64,000 nt of DNA from Pelecanus crispus (GCF_030463565.1 NC_134655.1:4414372-4478371); one strand, 5' to 3'. Shown: positions 41,535-57,478, numbered from the stretch's first letter. The notes: a model not told the origin generated them from the letters alone. Numbers and translations: made by a program.

Positions 41535-43598
41535 ATATGAATGTGTATAAATACACAACGAAGTCTGAAGTACTGTTGGTGTCACTTCAGAAGTAAAATA
41601 AAAAATGTAGTTTAATGCAATCCTTAGATCTAGTGAAAGGTCTGAGGTTTTTAATTAATACTGTCACTGGACCTAGTTTTAGGTAGCCTCTGGCCACTTA
41701 TGCAGTGGGCCAAAAAGTTTTATCTCCACAAGTACTGGATACATAGTATACAGTATTTCATGCTGTAAAACCCTACAGAAATATTTCTGTTGGAGGAGAT
41801 TGATTTGTTGCCTTTCTAAGTCTCCTTATTTCACGTTTCTCTCCCAGTAGCAATGGTCTAAACGAATTCCTGTCCGTTTGGCAGGCTGATACGGCAACCG
41901 TGTAGTCTTTTGTGCAGCTCAGGAGGTCACCTGTATGTAGGCAATTCCCTAATAAATGGTAATAGATAAGACAGAATTTAAACTCCATCTGCCAAAGAAG
42001 ATTGGTTGGTTGGTTTTTCTGAACTGCACAAATAACGTTATTCTACAAGAACTTGCCTGTAGTGCATCAGCATTGTTAGTCTGAGAAGCATGCCATAGGC
42101 TTTGTATGAAGTTCTCTGCTGAGCATGGTAGGCAAGCCGGTTGCAGTCCAGTTAATGCCTTCCAAACACGCGCCTACCCTGTACCTCCCATCTTAGGAAT
42201 ATTTGGGGAAATTTCACGGAAGTTTTCATCGATGCAGGAACGTTGGTCTCTTGAGGAAGTCAAAATAAATTCCTAACTGTGTGTGCCCATGCTAATTTTA
42301 GCGTGGATCATTCTTATTTTGCTTGTGTGTGGCTTCCATTTGTGTAACTCGGGCCTGGTTTCAATTAACTGGAGTTAAACAATGAAAAGCCATTTGTACT
42401 GGACTAAGAATACTGCTTAGCGATGCAGTTGGAATTCACGCTTCACAGAACGCTAGGAAATTTTCCCAACCAGAGGAATTGTGGGTGCAATTGTGTTGCC
42501 TTACTCATTTTGCTCTACATCCTTTTCTTCTACAGACACGGGCCCAACAGGCCATTAAAATGGTTAAAGGGAAAGATCCGGTGCAATGCAATTACCCACT
42601 GCTTGAATGTCGCATCATGCTTAGTACATCACTGGTGCTGCTGGTGGTTTCTCATGAAACTGTTGTGCAAAACAGTTGTGTAGAATTTATAATCTAATAT
42701 TCTGCAGGATTTGAAGGTGTGCAAAACCTGAAAATATTTCATCCGAGTGCTTAGGCAACTGAATAGAGACAGTTACAAAATCACCAGCTGCAAAAACTTA
42801 TTCTGTTCTTGGAATAAACTTGGTAGGCTCATTTCAGCTCCTGACACCATTTCATTTTACTTTCACGTCTTTGGGTTCATAATTACCTCATCTGAGGACA
42901 CAGATTTAATCTCTCTAGTGATTATATATCCATGTTATGAAAGTTAGGTTTAGGAGTGTTTGGTAATGAAATACCGTGTTAAAATTTGCAATGAATTAAA
43001 TTTGTTAGTCTCAAAGTAATTTTCCCTATTTAAGAAATGTTAGGTTCTTGGGGAAAAATTGTTGAGGCCATGGCCAGCCACAAGAGACACTCTTCCTCCC
43101 ATTTCCCCATGCTTATATCACATACAAAGATTATAAAAATTAAAAAAAAATAAAGTCTTAATATAAGCAAATATGTTAATTGACAAGTGAGTGGTAGAGC
43201 TTTGTAAATACTCCTTTTTTTTTTTTTGAGTGACATGCAGTTACAGTAAAATAGGTTGTCACTGGAAAAACTGTTACAGCATTTTTTTTTATTAGTTTTG
43301 TGTCCAAAAAAAAGTGCCATACAAAATAACGTGATACCCTTTTAAACACAAACTATTCATTCCCACATACAATGTTGGATTTAAATGGACATAACATCGT
43401 AGTTACATGGGCGTGAAAATAAAAATGTCCGTCTACTAATGCTTTTGTGTTGACGCACAGAACTCAAAAGCAACTGAAAACTTACTGGCAATGGAATATC
43501 TTTTATGGCGTGCCTGATCCAAGGGCAGGTACTCGCAACAGAATTATTGTACCTTGAAAACAGGGGTGCTTAAACAATGCCCTGGAAAGGTGCCTAGC

Positions 43599-43632
43599 TT
43601 TTTTTTTTTTTTTTTTTAAATTTTTTTTTTTT
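43599..43632. repeat. T19-A3-T12 tract
   Basis: A long T-run interrupted by AAA. Exact length is uncertain in any assembly. Confidence 0.85.
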
Positions 43633-44240
43633 GGCAGTTCAACTTTATATACATCTAACTCCTTGGTATTAGTAATTTTGGATTCCATACTGGCATTTTG
43701 TCATATTAGAGTACTTAGTAGCACGGAAATAGGAGTTTGAAGCTGAATGCTTTGGAATATCTCCTTTTCCTCGTCATACGTTAGCAGAAATTTTGAAGGC
43801 TCCAGGCTCGAGTTCGTAGCATGACAAATCTTTCATTGTTCGGTTGTTACTTTGAAGAAAACGAATGCTGTTAATTGAAGCATCATTAAATTTGCCAGCT
43901 GTTTGGTCGCCTGCAGATTATATCTGCTGATGGCGTGATTTTATCAGCAACAACATTGCTGACGGTGTCCAAGGGAGACGGTAGACTCGAGGCAGAACGA
44001 CTTTCGCATCTCAGCTGGCTTTCCTCCAGACCAGAACTGCAGCTCTGTGGTGGGGAGGTGAGGCCCGTCTTTGTGCCGCTGCCGACCTTACAAGGCTGTT
44101 AAGGTGAACGCCTTTCAAAAAGATTACATTCACTTCAGTGCCACCTCTTGAAACTCTTTGCGAAACGGTATTAACCGCTGAAAGGGTCACATTTGGGGTT
44201 TTGTCATGTTAGAAATCTCTTGTGTCTTTTTTTCTTTTAA

Positions 44241-46314
<2,074 letters not shown>

Positions 46315-47749
46315 TAATAGTAAGCTTTCCTGTATATATTATTAATGATTTCTTTCTTCTCACAATAGCGGTACGGACTTCTGCGAGTATGTGTGCCTTG
46401 CCTAGGGATTAGCGGCACTGAGCGAGAAAGAAAAGGCTCTTGTTAAATAGCAGGCTACGTATATATCGGGGTACCTGCATATTTTGTTTTATAACTCTGA
46501 AAAATCTTAGCAGTGTATTAGCTCTTGCTTTTTACAGTTGGTTCATTGGCTGTAAGGGAATCTTCAGGGGCTGTACTAGTTAAACTGTGGCAGGGTATTC
46601 TCAGGAGTGAAGACATTTTGCTCATTTAATAAGATGTGTTCTTGAGGGCTTCTTAGTGGGTGGGAGCCAAAATATTTTAGAATTAGCAGCAGATATTCTG
46701 CCCGTAATATTGTAGTTATACGGTGAAGGATGGAGGAGTAAATGTCTATAAGAATGCCCCTAAACCGATGTGTTTTTATAAGCTTGCAGTACAAAATGAC
46801 TGCTAAACTCCAGGTAGCTATTCCATGCTTGGAGAAATAAGAATTTTTTAAATCTTAGTCATAAGGAATTACTGACTGTTCCTCCTCTCAGGGAGGCCAT
46901 GCTTGACATGCTATTGATACAAATAAGAAAGTCAGAATCCTTTGTCCAAAACTGTCATCCTTCCCATCTTTTACCAACTTTTAGGGACTTGTAGGGTTAC
47001 AAGGTTAGTTCTAAAAATGTTGTATGTATTACTCTTGTTTCTGTGTCCTGATTTCTTTGGAAATTCTTTCCTTCTTAGTGCAGCTAGGTGTAAGCCAGAC
47101 TTGACTGCCTTGTTCATAATTAAAACCCAATCCTTTCATTTCAGACCTTTGAAAATACTTGGATTCTCCTGGTTGATTATGCACTTTTATAGGACAAAGA
47201 CCTGAGATTTTGGTTCTTTTCAGCTTCCACGTTTGTCATCTTCATGTACAAATGTTGCTACTACTTAGCAGCAGTTTATGTTTAGACCAGATAGAAGGCA
47301 AAGCATTTCTTAGAAAAATAACTATTTTAGTATTAGAGGAATTACTTGTTCAGTGGTGATGTGGATGAAGAATAAAGACTTTGTGTCTCAATGACTGTTC
47401 AGAATTCTGGATTCTTGTAGGAACCTGATCACTGTGGAGTAGCTGTGGCTAGGGAAAACATGCTAGTCTGAAAGTTAAATGAGGGAGGAAGGATGTACAG
47501 AATCCAGCTAAATTTCCAAATGCAGAACCCCGATCTCCTTTTAATTCATTCCAGCTGTACACTTTGTTATCTTCTGTTGAAAAAGAATATAGCTGAGGGC
47601 AAGAGTAACAGTGCTATAGTTCTTAAATGATAATTTCTGCACACCTCAGTAAATAAGGAATATATTTTTCCAAGAAACAAAAATTCTATATAGCACACAT
47701 TTTCTTCCAGCTACATGATCTTGTTTGGAGCAACGGCATGGGAGCACAG

Positions 47750-47810
47750 AACAAAACAAAAGAAACAAACAAAAAAAAACCCCAAAAACCCCCCACACTC
47801 CCAAACCCCA
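47750..47810. repeat. A/C low-complexity tract
   Basis: Runs of A and C, including AAACAAAC and CCCCAAAAACCCCCC units. Confidence 0.85.
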
Positions 47811-49061
47811 TTTTAGTGGATTTAAGTTCTCCACATCCAAATAGGTAGCAACCTCACTGGCCTGATAAGTGGAATAAACAAAGTAGAATTTTTAATGTTC
47901 AGAAGAAACTTTTTTTTTTTGGCTGTCTGTTTTACTTGCTTAAAAACTCAGCTTCTGCTGACATATGATAAACAGTAGTATTAAAATAGTAACCATTTCC
48001 CAGCATCAGACAACCTTTTTTAGAGCCTCATTACAATAACTTCTTGTCATACAGTAAAACATCTATTGGAAGAGTAGAATAAGTGCTTTTAACTTCTTTT
48101 TCAAGTCTCTGAATTAAAGTTTATGTCCTGTGTGTGAAATAAAGCTTTAAGCTGATCAGAACGAGCCTATGGTTAACTATCTTCACTTGAGGTTAACACC
48201 CAGTAGTTCTCACCATGTTTTGAAGAAGAGAACTAAAAAATAGTGGAGCTGACAGAAGGGCACCAATTTAGGGGTCTAGAATGCGTGAGGACAGGAACTG
48301 CATTTTCCCTTGCATCTGCTTAAACGAGCAGATGTGATTCCAGTCAGGCTGCCTTTGGCCTGCTTTGTGACTCACTTACAACCAACTTTAACTGCCAAGC
48401 TTATGGTTTAGTTTCATAGTGGCAGGGGATTTCATTCACAGGCCAGCTTACTTGTCAAGTGCCGAGTGCCGTGTACCGTTCACATCGGTTCAAGAGGAGC
48501 CGCAGCTGATGTCTCAGCAAGGACCGGCGGCCGTTTGTTAAATTAGCACATCAGCAACACATGCTGTTGCTGGGCACCTTTGGTGGCAAAAAGCTGCAAG
48601 CCCAAGATGTTCTGCTCTGTTCCTCTGGCAAAGAGGCCACAGAAGCAAATGTGTTTGCCACCTTAATTGCTGTGGTTGGGAACTCCACAGCAGTTTAAGC
48701 TTTTGTGTTGGGTTGTGAGTGCAAGTGGCTGAGCCATCTGTTGTGTTTTTTTCAGACCTAAAAGAGGAGAGAACAACCAGAGGAACACCACAAGAAAAAT
48801 ACGATAGAAAGGGGAGGTGTCAGTATTTTAAATCACTGTAGCTGGATTCACCAAATCTCACCCGTCAGATCTCTTATGCAAGGTCTTTCTAAGTGAAAGT
48901 TGTGGAAATGTGGAATAGCGTTGGGTTTGTGGAGATTTTACACTTCTGCAGATAAGTGTAAATGTGGCAATATGTTCCTTGTTGTCAAACAACACTGATG
49001 CAAGTATATCCAAAATATTTGTTGTCAGGGCCCAGGTTCTGCTTTTAGTTACATATAGCTG

Positions 49062-49650
49062 GCCGACGTTACTGCGGGGCCTCTCTCCATTATTTTTCAA
49101 GGGTCTTGGGAGCCTGGAGAGGTCCCAGTGGACTGGAAGCTGGCAAATGCTGTCCCATTTTTCAAGAAGGGTAAGAAGGAAGACCCTGGCAATTACAGGC
49201 CTGTCAGTCTTACCTCAGTGCCTCGTAAAATTACGGAGAAGGTTATTGTGGGAGCTATTGAAAAAACACTTGAGAGACTACGCAGTCATTGATCATAGCC
49301 AGCACGGGTTTACGAGGGGAAGGTCCTGCTTAACCGACTTAATTTCCTTTTATGCCAAGGTCACCCATCTAGTTGACCAAGGGAAGGCAGTAGGTGTGGG
49401 TTCTTTGGATTTTAGCAAAGCTTTTGACACGGTCTCTCACAGTATCTTGCTGGACAAAATGTCCAGTACACAGCTAGACCAGTCCGTAATATGCTGGGTG
49501 AGCAAGGCTGCTGGGTTGGGCTCAAAGAGTTTTTGTAAATGAGGTTACATCAGGCTGGCGGCCAGTCACCAGTGGGGCTCCCCAGGGCTCTCTTTTAGTG
49601 CTCTTTAATGTTTTTATAAATGACCTGGAGGCGGGAGTCAAATGTCCAAT
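49062..49650 (+). mobile_element. CR1 LINE reverse-transcriptase fragment
   Basis: This is a fragment of CR1 ORF2 in sense orientation. Successive frames read VPVDWKLANAVPFFKKGKKE, GNYRPVSLTSVP, HSQHGFTRGRSCLTDLISFY, LDFSKAFDTVSHSILLDKM and GAPQGSLLVLFNVFINDLE. All are conserved blocks of the CR1 reverse transcriptase. At least two frameshifts separate them: one in the A-run near 49260 and one between about 49500 and 49575. The sequence stops resembling CR1 after about 49650, before the catalytic ADD block, and no 3' UTR or ATTCTATG tail is present. It is therefore an inactive internal fragment, truncated at both ends, inside AMMECR1 intron 5. Confidence 0.93.
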
Positions 49651-49932
49651 CTGTAGTGCTTGTTTACAGTTTTTTCTCCCAGGTTTTATATACAGAGTGG
49701 GCTGAAGATATGGGACATTCTCAATACATTATCACGAGTTTCTATTCCTTCTACTTCGAGCAACATAGTAGGCAACAATTTGTAACAGTTCTGTTTGCTT
49801 AAAATATTTTTCATAAGCACTTATTTGTCATGTGAGTCAAGAATGACCCTGACAGCCATGGCGGTGCAACTGAAGTTAGGCTTATTCCTAACGTCAGAAG
49901 TACAGAGCTGCTACCGCTAAACGTACCACTAG

Positions 49933-50118
<186 letters not shown>

Positions 50119-52159
50119 CACTGAGCCGCATGACCAGTCACTGGACCTCTCTGCAGACCTCTTCCCAGGAGACCCTGCCCCTTCTTGGTCTAGCTATCTC
50201 TATTACTGTACCATTTTATGATGATAGTTTCCGTTGCCATGTTGAGGCTTCTTAGTTGGTTAAGCTCATCGTGGCAACGGGAGGGAAAACTACATTACTA
50301 CAAAGATCCCACACTTTTTTTATTATTGAGTCACTGCAGATTTTTTTGCAGCATATATAGCCCTTGGGTTTTTTATGAAATTTTAAATTTCTACTTCATT
50401 AACGTTGAATTATATCAATCAAGGCTTTCTGTGACTGTGGATGGAAGGAAGAGTTTAAGGATTACAGTTAGGGATGCTTTGCTAAGCAAAAAGGCATTCA
50501 TGGCTTTTGCATTAATAGGGGTGATGGGGAATGAAACATATCAGATTCAGGTATTATACTAGACAATTGCATTTTCATAACGTTCTTAATAATGTTGTGT
50601 GTACAATATCTCACCCCCGCAGTAAAGATTTCATGTAGCTATATACATGATCTTCAGATCCAGCACACACAGCCAAAATGTCAAGGCTGACATACAAAAT
50701 GGTTTTTTGGATGAAGAGAAGCACTTACGTGTACAACGAGAGGTGATGTTAACACGGCAGCGTTTTCAGAATCGAGTGCTCTGACTGACAGGGCGCGAGG
50801 CGGTGCAGTAGGCTACCGGACACCTTTGTCTCCCGTTCTGTGCTGGGAATCGAGGGCGATCCAGCCCTGCCAAGCCTAGTCATACCGATGCATTTGTAAT
50901 GAGACGATGCCTTTCTGATGAGCTCAAATTGGGAGTTTTTTAAAAACAGGTTGGTGAGTAGCAGATGTCATATTAGGAAGAAAATGGATTTAGATTTTAG
51001 TGCCTTTGACTATGACATAACTATATACTCATATATATATAATTCATAGAAAAAATATAGCAAATACGCCAGACTTTCTAGCAAACTATATTAAGTCTGC
51101 TCTGGCATCAGGTTTTGGGGGATTTTTTTAAAGTGAGATTTTTATTTTTTTTTTTTTGAACAAACCTATTTTGGAAAAGAAAAATCCCTGTTTTGTTCGT
51201 TCTTATTTTGAACTTGTTGAATTTTATCAAGTCATGAATAGTCAGATAAAGTTAACTATTGTTTAAAAAAGAAAAAAGACTGTTGTAAAAGAGCACAGGA
51301 CAAGTATGCCATAATTTTCTATGTTTTCATCTATTACAGGAATAGTACTTGAGAGCTGTAAGTACTGTGTAATAATTCTGATACCCCTCCACGCGGTAGA
51401 AGAAAGAAAACTGATTGGAACTTTTTCCTGCTGTAAAAATAGGATTTAGTAAAAGGTATGCGTGGTATATTTGCAAGCCCGGTATGTGGTAGGAGCCAGC
51501 TCCTTGCTCACGTGCCTGCAGGACTCCCGCTAATACCTGTGGTGGTGCAGTGCGTATTCTAGGGGACAACACGTGCCGTCTATTATAGAAAAGACCTTCC
51601 TAATATGAGTGAGTAAACCACAGTAAGCAGAAATTCCAGTTATTTTGAATAATGAATGTTTGTAAACATATAGCTATATAAAAGTCAAATAGATAAAATC
51701 AATTAAAATTCAGTTGTTAAAAAAAAATCAGACTAATTCTAAAAATGTTTCAGTAGGGTTTCGAACACAGATAGGGATAAATTACGCTCATCTCGTAGGT
51801 GAGGTTAGCTTTGCCACTTAATTTCTCTGGAGGTTCTTGTAGAAGGTCTTTGGTATTCCTTCATCCACAGCATTTGATGTCCAAATATTAACGTTTTCAG
51901 TTGTGATGCCTTAATTTATAAGCAGAGGGCCTGAAATTTCAGGAGCCAAGAGATGCCAGCCAGAAGCTGCAAAAATTAATAGATGTTTATACAGAGGCTA
52001 TTTTGGATGATACTGTTGTCTTGTTTCTACTTGGGGAACACTTTTAAATGGATTAGTCGTCAAGTGGAAATTGTGAACAAGTGGCTACCTGATAGAGTTG
52101 TGTTGGGTTTTTTCTTGCCCTTATAGGGAAACTGAGCACAAACCGAATCATTCTGCTGC

Positions 52160-52184
52160 AAAAAAGAAAAAAAAAAAAAAAAAA
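52160..52184. repeat. A-run in probable 3' UTR
   Basis: About twenty-four A with one G. It could cause internal oligo-dT priming in cDNA data. Confidence 0.85.
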
Positions 52185-53676
52185 GTCATCCAACCCCATC
52201 TTTATCTGTCATCTCGTTACAGCACGCTCATGCTTCTGTATGAGCTCATTGTTAGAAGTTTTTTAAAAAGATCTATTATATATAAAAATATATATGTATT
52301 GAAAGGTGCTAATCAACCTCAAGCAGGTCACGTGACTGGTCATGCGGATCTAAAATCATATCAGATTTTTTAAAAAATCTTCGATATATGCAGATGTTAT
52401 ACAGAATTTCTTACCAGTGTAATAATGATATACTGATGAATAAACAATCCTGCAGGTTTTTAAGGACAAGGTCAGCAATACTTCCCACCATGGCTTGGGG
52501 GGGAAAAAGGATAGTTTTGTCTCCTTTTTGTATACAGCATAATGCACAATGCATTTTTGTCTATCTCTTAGTAGCCGTTGCTTAAAAATATAGTTAAAAG
52601 GGTGTTATACAAACTGTAAAGGTGTGCTTTTGAAATGAGTTCATGCCAGACCCTTCTGGACCAGAGTTTTGTATCGCTAATTAAAAGCCTGTTACAGAGT
52701 CTGTGGTCAATCAGATTGTATGATAGACTGCTTATTCCAATCTTTAAAAAAAAAAAAAAAATCTACAGTGTTTCTAGGGCACCTACCTCCTCAGCATGCA
52801 AGTGCTGAAAACGCTATGGATTGTTTCTGTGTAATTGTGGGTTTATTTGTACAAACCGTGCAGTTCACTGTGACATGCACTGGGACAGAATAGGTCTGTT
52901 GGCTTAAAGCTGATCAACAATTGCTTTCACAAATGTCATTCCCTCGTAGGTATGTTTAGTACCCTTTTAGAAATACTGCTGAGTTCAGATACCCTTTTTT
53001 TGTTGTTGTTTTAAATTTGGGGTACTTTATAAGAAGTTAAGGTACAACCAAGTAGCTTATTTCACTGTTTTTTAAGTTGGAATCGTTAACTTTTTATGAG
53101 CACTACTCAGTTTGCCTTACTCATTGAAGAGATTGTTGGGGGTTTTTTTTAATTCTTTTGCTTGATGTTCCTAAAAACTCTGTTCCGTAAACTGAGTTAA
53201 GACAACGAAACCGTAGCCTTGACGTGCAACTGTTACTTAGTCACGCTTCAAGTGGCCTTCCTTCTGCCTGGACTGCTGTAGCACTGACTTTGCACCATCT
53301 CAACCCCGATGCCTATCATAGCAGGGGGAGGGCACACGAGAGTTCTGACCTCCGAGATCCTCTTCGGTCAAGGCAGTCAAATCCATTTGCACACCCTGGC
53401 GTTTGTATACGGACCTCTCTACTTGTCTTCAAATGTGCGGGTTTTTAAAATTGTTGTCTGGAGTAGGTTACATCTCTTACGTGTGTTAGATCGAACCAAA
53501 GAAGCCTCCAGCCATGCCCAAATGCTGCTCCTAAAGCCTGCCTTCCAGTCCTTACAAAATCCCTGCAGGATTAAACATGTTAACTTTTTTATTTTTGTAC
53601 AGTTTCTAACTGATTTTTGCTAGTGATGTTAATTGAATTAAGTTTATTTGGGGAGTGTGAATGCCTCCTCCATTTA

Positions 53677-53682
53677 AATAAA
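53677..53682 (+). terminator. AMMECR1: Candidate AMMECR1 polyadenylation signal (AATAAA)
   Basis: Canonical hexamer about 3.56 kb after the stop codon. A genomic A14-GTTTTTT-A15 tract follows at 53707-53742, so cDNA ends seen here could come from internal priming. Confidence 0.4.
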
Positions 53683-53706
53683 CTGGTGACTTTCCTTTTA
53701 TGTTTT

Positions 53707-53742
53707 AAAAAAAAAAAAAAGTTTTTTAAAAAAAAAAAAAAA
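53707..53742. repeat. A14-G-T6-A15 tract
   Basis: Two long A-runs are separated by GTTTTTT. Confidence 0.9.
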
Positions 53743-53864
53743 GAGAAACCCAAAGTGTGCCTCTCAGATTTAAGGGTTTCTGGTTACAGTTATTCTTAAG
53801 ACCAGCAATGATTCTTTATATACAAAGATATGTTTTCCTCGTTTTTTATTACTGTTAAAGAAAA

Positions 53865-53870
53865 AATAAA
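53865..53870 (+). terminator. AMMECR1: Candidate AMMECR1 polyadenylation signal (AATAAA)
   Basis: Canonical hexamer in an A-rich stretch, followed by a T-rich CTCTTTCTTTGCTCT segment. Confidence 0.4.
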
Positions 53871-54063
53871 AAAGAAAAACCTCTTTCTTTGCTCTGGACC
53901 CAGTAATTGCGCTGGTACATAAACGCACTGAGAAAACAAACTTTTGTTTGAAACTTTTGTAACAACTTATGACTGTTTTTGTATATCAAAGTTGATTCTT
54001 TTCAAGATATTTGGATCTAGTTTCTAAGTTATTTTAGTGTTTTATATGTTACAAAAAAAAAAA

Positions 54064-54069
54064 ATTAAA
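54064..54069 (+). terminator. AMMECR1: Candidate AMMECR1 polyadenylation signal (ATTAAA)
   Basis: The common variant hexamer follows an A-run. T/G-containing sequence follows within 40 bases. Confidence 0.4.
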
Positions 54070-54447
54070 TTGTTCACCAGCATCTTGAGTTATCTGTAAT
54101 GCAATGGTGACACACAATGGGCTTAGAGCTACCTGGAGTAGCTTGGCAGCCCTCTGTCTTCTCCTTCCTTCCTTAGTAACTTGACTGATTACAATAATAT
54201 CACAGATTTCCTGAACCCCCTTCCTTTATAACTAGATCCTCCCTCCTTCCACATTTAATTGCTATTAGTGTGAAGAAACTGTTGAAATGGGCATTTTAAT
54301 ATAAGTACGGCTTAAAAATTGAGAAAAATGAGGAAAAAGCGGAAAAAAAACATATAGAAGGTTATCTGTGGGTCTGTGAGATATGGCTGTGGAAAGATAT
54401 TGTAGTAGTTTTAACACTATTGTTATTACCTTTTAAATCATTTACCC

Positions 54448-54453
54448 AATAAA
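54448..54453 (+). terminator. AMMECR1: Candidate distal AMMECR1 polyadenylation signal (AATAAA)
   Basis: Canonical hexamer within AATAAAATAAGG. T/G-rich sequence (TTCTTTTTATGTTTCTC and TTTGTTTTATTT) follows in the next 80 bases, a good downstream element. Confidence 0.55.
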
Positions 54454-54470
54454 ATAAGGAAAAAGAATCA

Positions 54471-57195
54471 CCACTTCTTTTTATGTTTCTCTGCTTAATT
54501 GTGCGGCTTGGTCACTTTGTTTTATTTAAGCATTTGCAGTCGGTGTTCACATTAAAGGCTGATGGTGAGTTAGGAACAGCTTCGTGTGATTAACTCCGTC
54601 TTTCCCGTTTGCCAGCTGTAGGAACAGGTTGTGGCCAGGTGCACGCAGCTTTCGCTCTAATTCAGCAGTGAGTCACTAAACACCCCAAGTTAAATCAGCA
54701 TTTCTATCAGTTGTAGCATTATTTATATCAGTGTATTTATCAGTATTTATGGAAGTTATCAATTCAGTTTTGTACTTTTTTCCGTCTAACTTTAAACATG
54801 GAATTTTGTCCAGGCTTGGGCTCCTTAATTCTCCAAGAGGGAGAAGTGGTTTCAACCTTTTTAAGCAAAACTTGGTTGCAGAACCAGTTATACTGGTGTA
54901 ACCAGTATGTTGCATACACTACTTGTAGCAACATTATTGAACAGAATAACGTGACAAAATGCATGTCAGAGAATATCTTGGAGTACCACCTAAAATAATT
55001 TCAATATACTTTCTTCATATTACTCTTACAGTAGTAGGTGTGATTTTTTTAAGTAATAGCTAGGCTTGCTTTGCCATGAGGGATTTCTTTATCTTGCCTG
55101 TTATATCTAGCTAATGTGTAGACTGTCGTGTTGACCAAATGTTAGGGAAAAAATGTATAGCGTAGCGTTTGCACTGACTTTATGGGGTTCCTGCAAAGTA
55201 TGGAAGGCCAGGGAAGAAGCCTTGTTCCCCTTCCCCAAAAGCTTTTAGTCTTAACACAGTGGGGCCATTTTTAAGTTGTTTTATGTGAGCAGATCCAGCG
55301 AGAACAGCGCACCAGAACCTTCAGTTCCAACAGCTTTAACAGGCAGCACCAGTTTTCAGTGTCCCTGTAGTAACCCTGGCTTGGTGGCAGAGCTTCTGGG
55401 GCTGAGGAAGCCTTGGCGAACCGCTGTGGTGGCATGGAGCGCTACCAAAGAGATGCCTTAGGCTTTCTTTGAGAAGGGAAGGACCATGTTCTTGTGAAGC
55501 AACAAAGCCCCAGTCCAGCTGGTGACAAAACAAAGTACAGGTAAACAGGTAAAACTGACTTGGAGAACTTTGTTCCCTGAGCCAAATTCTTAGTGCACTG
55601 AGTGACATTTTCTACAGAGTCTGAGTTAAAGGGAGCGTTATTTCCTCTGTAGGATAATTCCTGAGGCAAAGCAAGAAGTTTCTAACATCTCCCTGTAATT
55701 CAGACCTGATTTTAGAAGTGGTTTTGTTTGCCTTTGACTAATTCAATATTAATAGATCTCCCATCTGTAGATGCAAAGTCTTTGAAAGCAAACCCATAAA
55801 CCCCACGTAACCTTTAGATGCTGAAGATTGATGCAGCCATTATTGCCCTTGCTTTGAAGCCTTGATTTAGAAGATTAAAAAACCAACCCACCACCTTCTG
55901 AAGGGAAAACCTGCCTGAGTAAATAGCTTCCATTGTTGTTTTAGTATCTCACAGATTTGGTATCATTAGTCTGAATTAGGTAAAAACTACCTAAAACTCA
56001 CAGTCCGTTCAGACGCCTAGCTAGTTAAAGCTGCCACTCTCCTTGCTACTTTAGCCAGCTATGTCGTTACCGCACCATAAAAATCAAACTAGCAAAACAG
56101 TACTGAGTATTAAGGATGCTTCAGAGGTGGAAACTTGCTTATTATTACATATATGTTGTATTAAACCATGAAAAGCTGACTTACAATTAGAGTTGCAGAG
56201 AGCGGCAGAGAATAATTAGCAGTGCCTGCAAAAGCAAGTTGCTCGCTTGGTTCATCTCAGGTTTCCATAAAGCCCTTCGTACTACATTTCTACTTAAGCT
56301 GTTGTATCCGTCTTTGTACCATTCAAGAGAAATTAAGCTGGAGAATTGGTTCTGTTCCCCAGCTGTGTGAAAACTTAAAACTTTTACAGTGCATATATAA
56401 TACAGATGGGCATATCCTGCATGTTCTTTTTTTCCAGGAACAGTATTTGCCAGGAACCTTACACAACAAAATATCTGCTTGTCTGAGATGTACTGGGTCA
56501 CAATATTATTGCAGTCTACTTACTTAAATGTATTTTTAATTACAGCCAGAAGTATTTCTGAAATGCGTTAAAACTACTTTGCCATCACCTATGGAGTGAT
56601 ATTGTCGGAGTACCTTAGTTACAGTAGCTTTCCGAACAAAGTTTTGAGCTGGAAATTTCTGTACGCGTTCTATGATCTTCTACTGAAGTGATGTAGAACA
56701 GGAACTAAAAGGTGCTGCCAAAGCTGTGGCAAGAACAGTGGAAGAAGCGGCGAGAAAGCATCGTCATACTGTAATACTGTTTGCTGAGCTCTTTACCTGG
56801 AAGACAGGGACAGGGAATATTTAAACAGCGATTAAAGGATTTAGGTCCTACGCTGAGGTCTGCCGGTAAACTCAGGCTGGGCTTGTGCTGATTGACAGGT
56901 AGCAGGCACAGCTCATACTTAAATGCTTGAAACTTCCAGAAATCCCGGTAATCATTGGTCTCCCTTGCTGGGTGCAAGATAGACTACATCTAGCAGTACG
57001 GACTGCTTAAGGCAGGAGAATCCCTATTCTTAGCCGATCTGATGATTAGCTATGAAAAGATATGGAAGTCCCTCAGTGACTAACTGCTAATATTACAAAT
57101 TGAAGTGGAAAGTCAGTTTTGGGTTTCTTACCTCGTTTTAAGAAGTCTTAAGCAAGACAGACTCGGTGCCTGGCATGATTACAATGATAACAAAA
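54471..57195. other. Intergenic gap between convergent AMMECR1 and TMEM164
   Basis: No gene, RNA or repeat family is recognised. Open frames are short (up to 104 codons at 56187-56501) and overlap on both strands, as expected by chance. The sequence is less AT-rich around 55200-55500. Confidence 0.6.
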
Positions 57196-57219
57196 CCATA
57201 CAGTATCCATTAAAATGCA

Positions 57220-57225
57220 TTTATT
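57220..57225 (-). terminator. TMEM164: Candidate TMEM164 polyadenylation signal (AATAAA on - strand)
   Basis: TTTATT on the + strand reads AATAAA on the - strand. A T/G-rich stretch (GGTTTTGTTATCATTGT on the - strand) follows within 40 bases. It is the most distal good candidate I see for TMEM164. Confidence 0.5.
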
Positions 57226-57279
57226 TCTTTTAATTCAAAGGTTGAACAACTATTTGCCCACTGTTCTGGACTTGGGGCA

Positions 57280-57306
57280 CAACAACAACAACAACAACAA
57301 AAAAAA
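57280..57306. repeat. (CAA)7 microsatellite and A-run
   Basis: Seven CAA units followed by an A-run and CCCCC. Confidence 0.9.
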
Positions 57307-57478
57307 CCCCCATCAGACCAAAATACAAAAACAAGTACACAAATTATCCCTTATTTGTAAATGTTGCCTCATAACCAAGTTTTAGCACATTAAAAAGTTT
57401 ACAAAAATTTATAACACTCTTACAAATTATTCAGAACTAACAGCATATGTGGCAGCTGAGCCTTCCCACATCCACCCT

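Larger units (their letters stand above)
50119..54470 (+). other. AMMECR1: Probable AMMECR1 3' UTR
   Basis: No gene is recognised between the AMMECR1 stop codon and 54470. The region is AT-rich with several T- and A-runs (52160-52184, 52744-52760, 53707-53742). Candidate polyadenylation signals are AATAAA at 53677, 53865 and 54448, and ATTAAA at 54064. The end near 54470 is inferred from the last of these and the T/G-rich sequence after it. A shorter UTR is possible. A CpG-enriched patch lies at about 50747-50862. Confidence 0.6.

Noticed and set aside
42479..42697. Open frame following an acceptor-like pyrimidine tract and CAG at 42535, read as a possible extra AMMECR1 exon or a retrocopy.
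   Set aside because: No donor is present inside the open part, the protein matches no family I know, and AMMECR1 exons 3 and 4 already join in phase without it.
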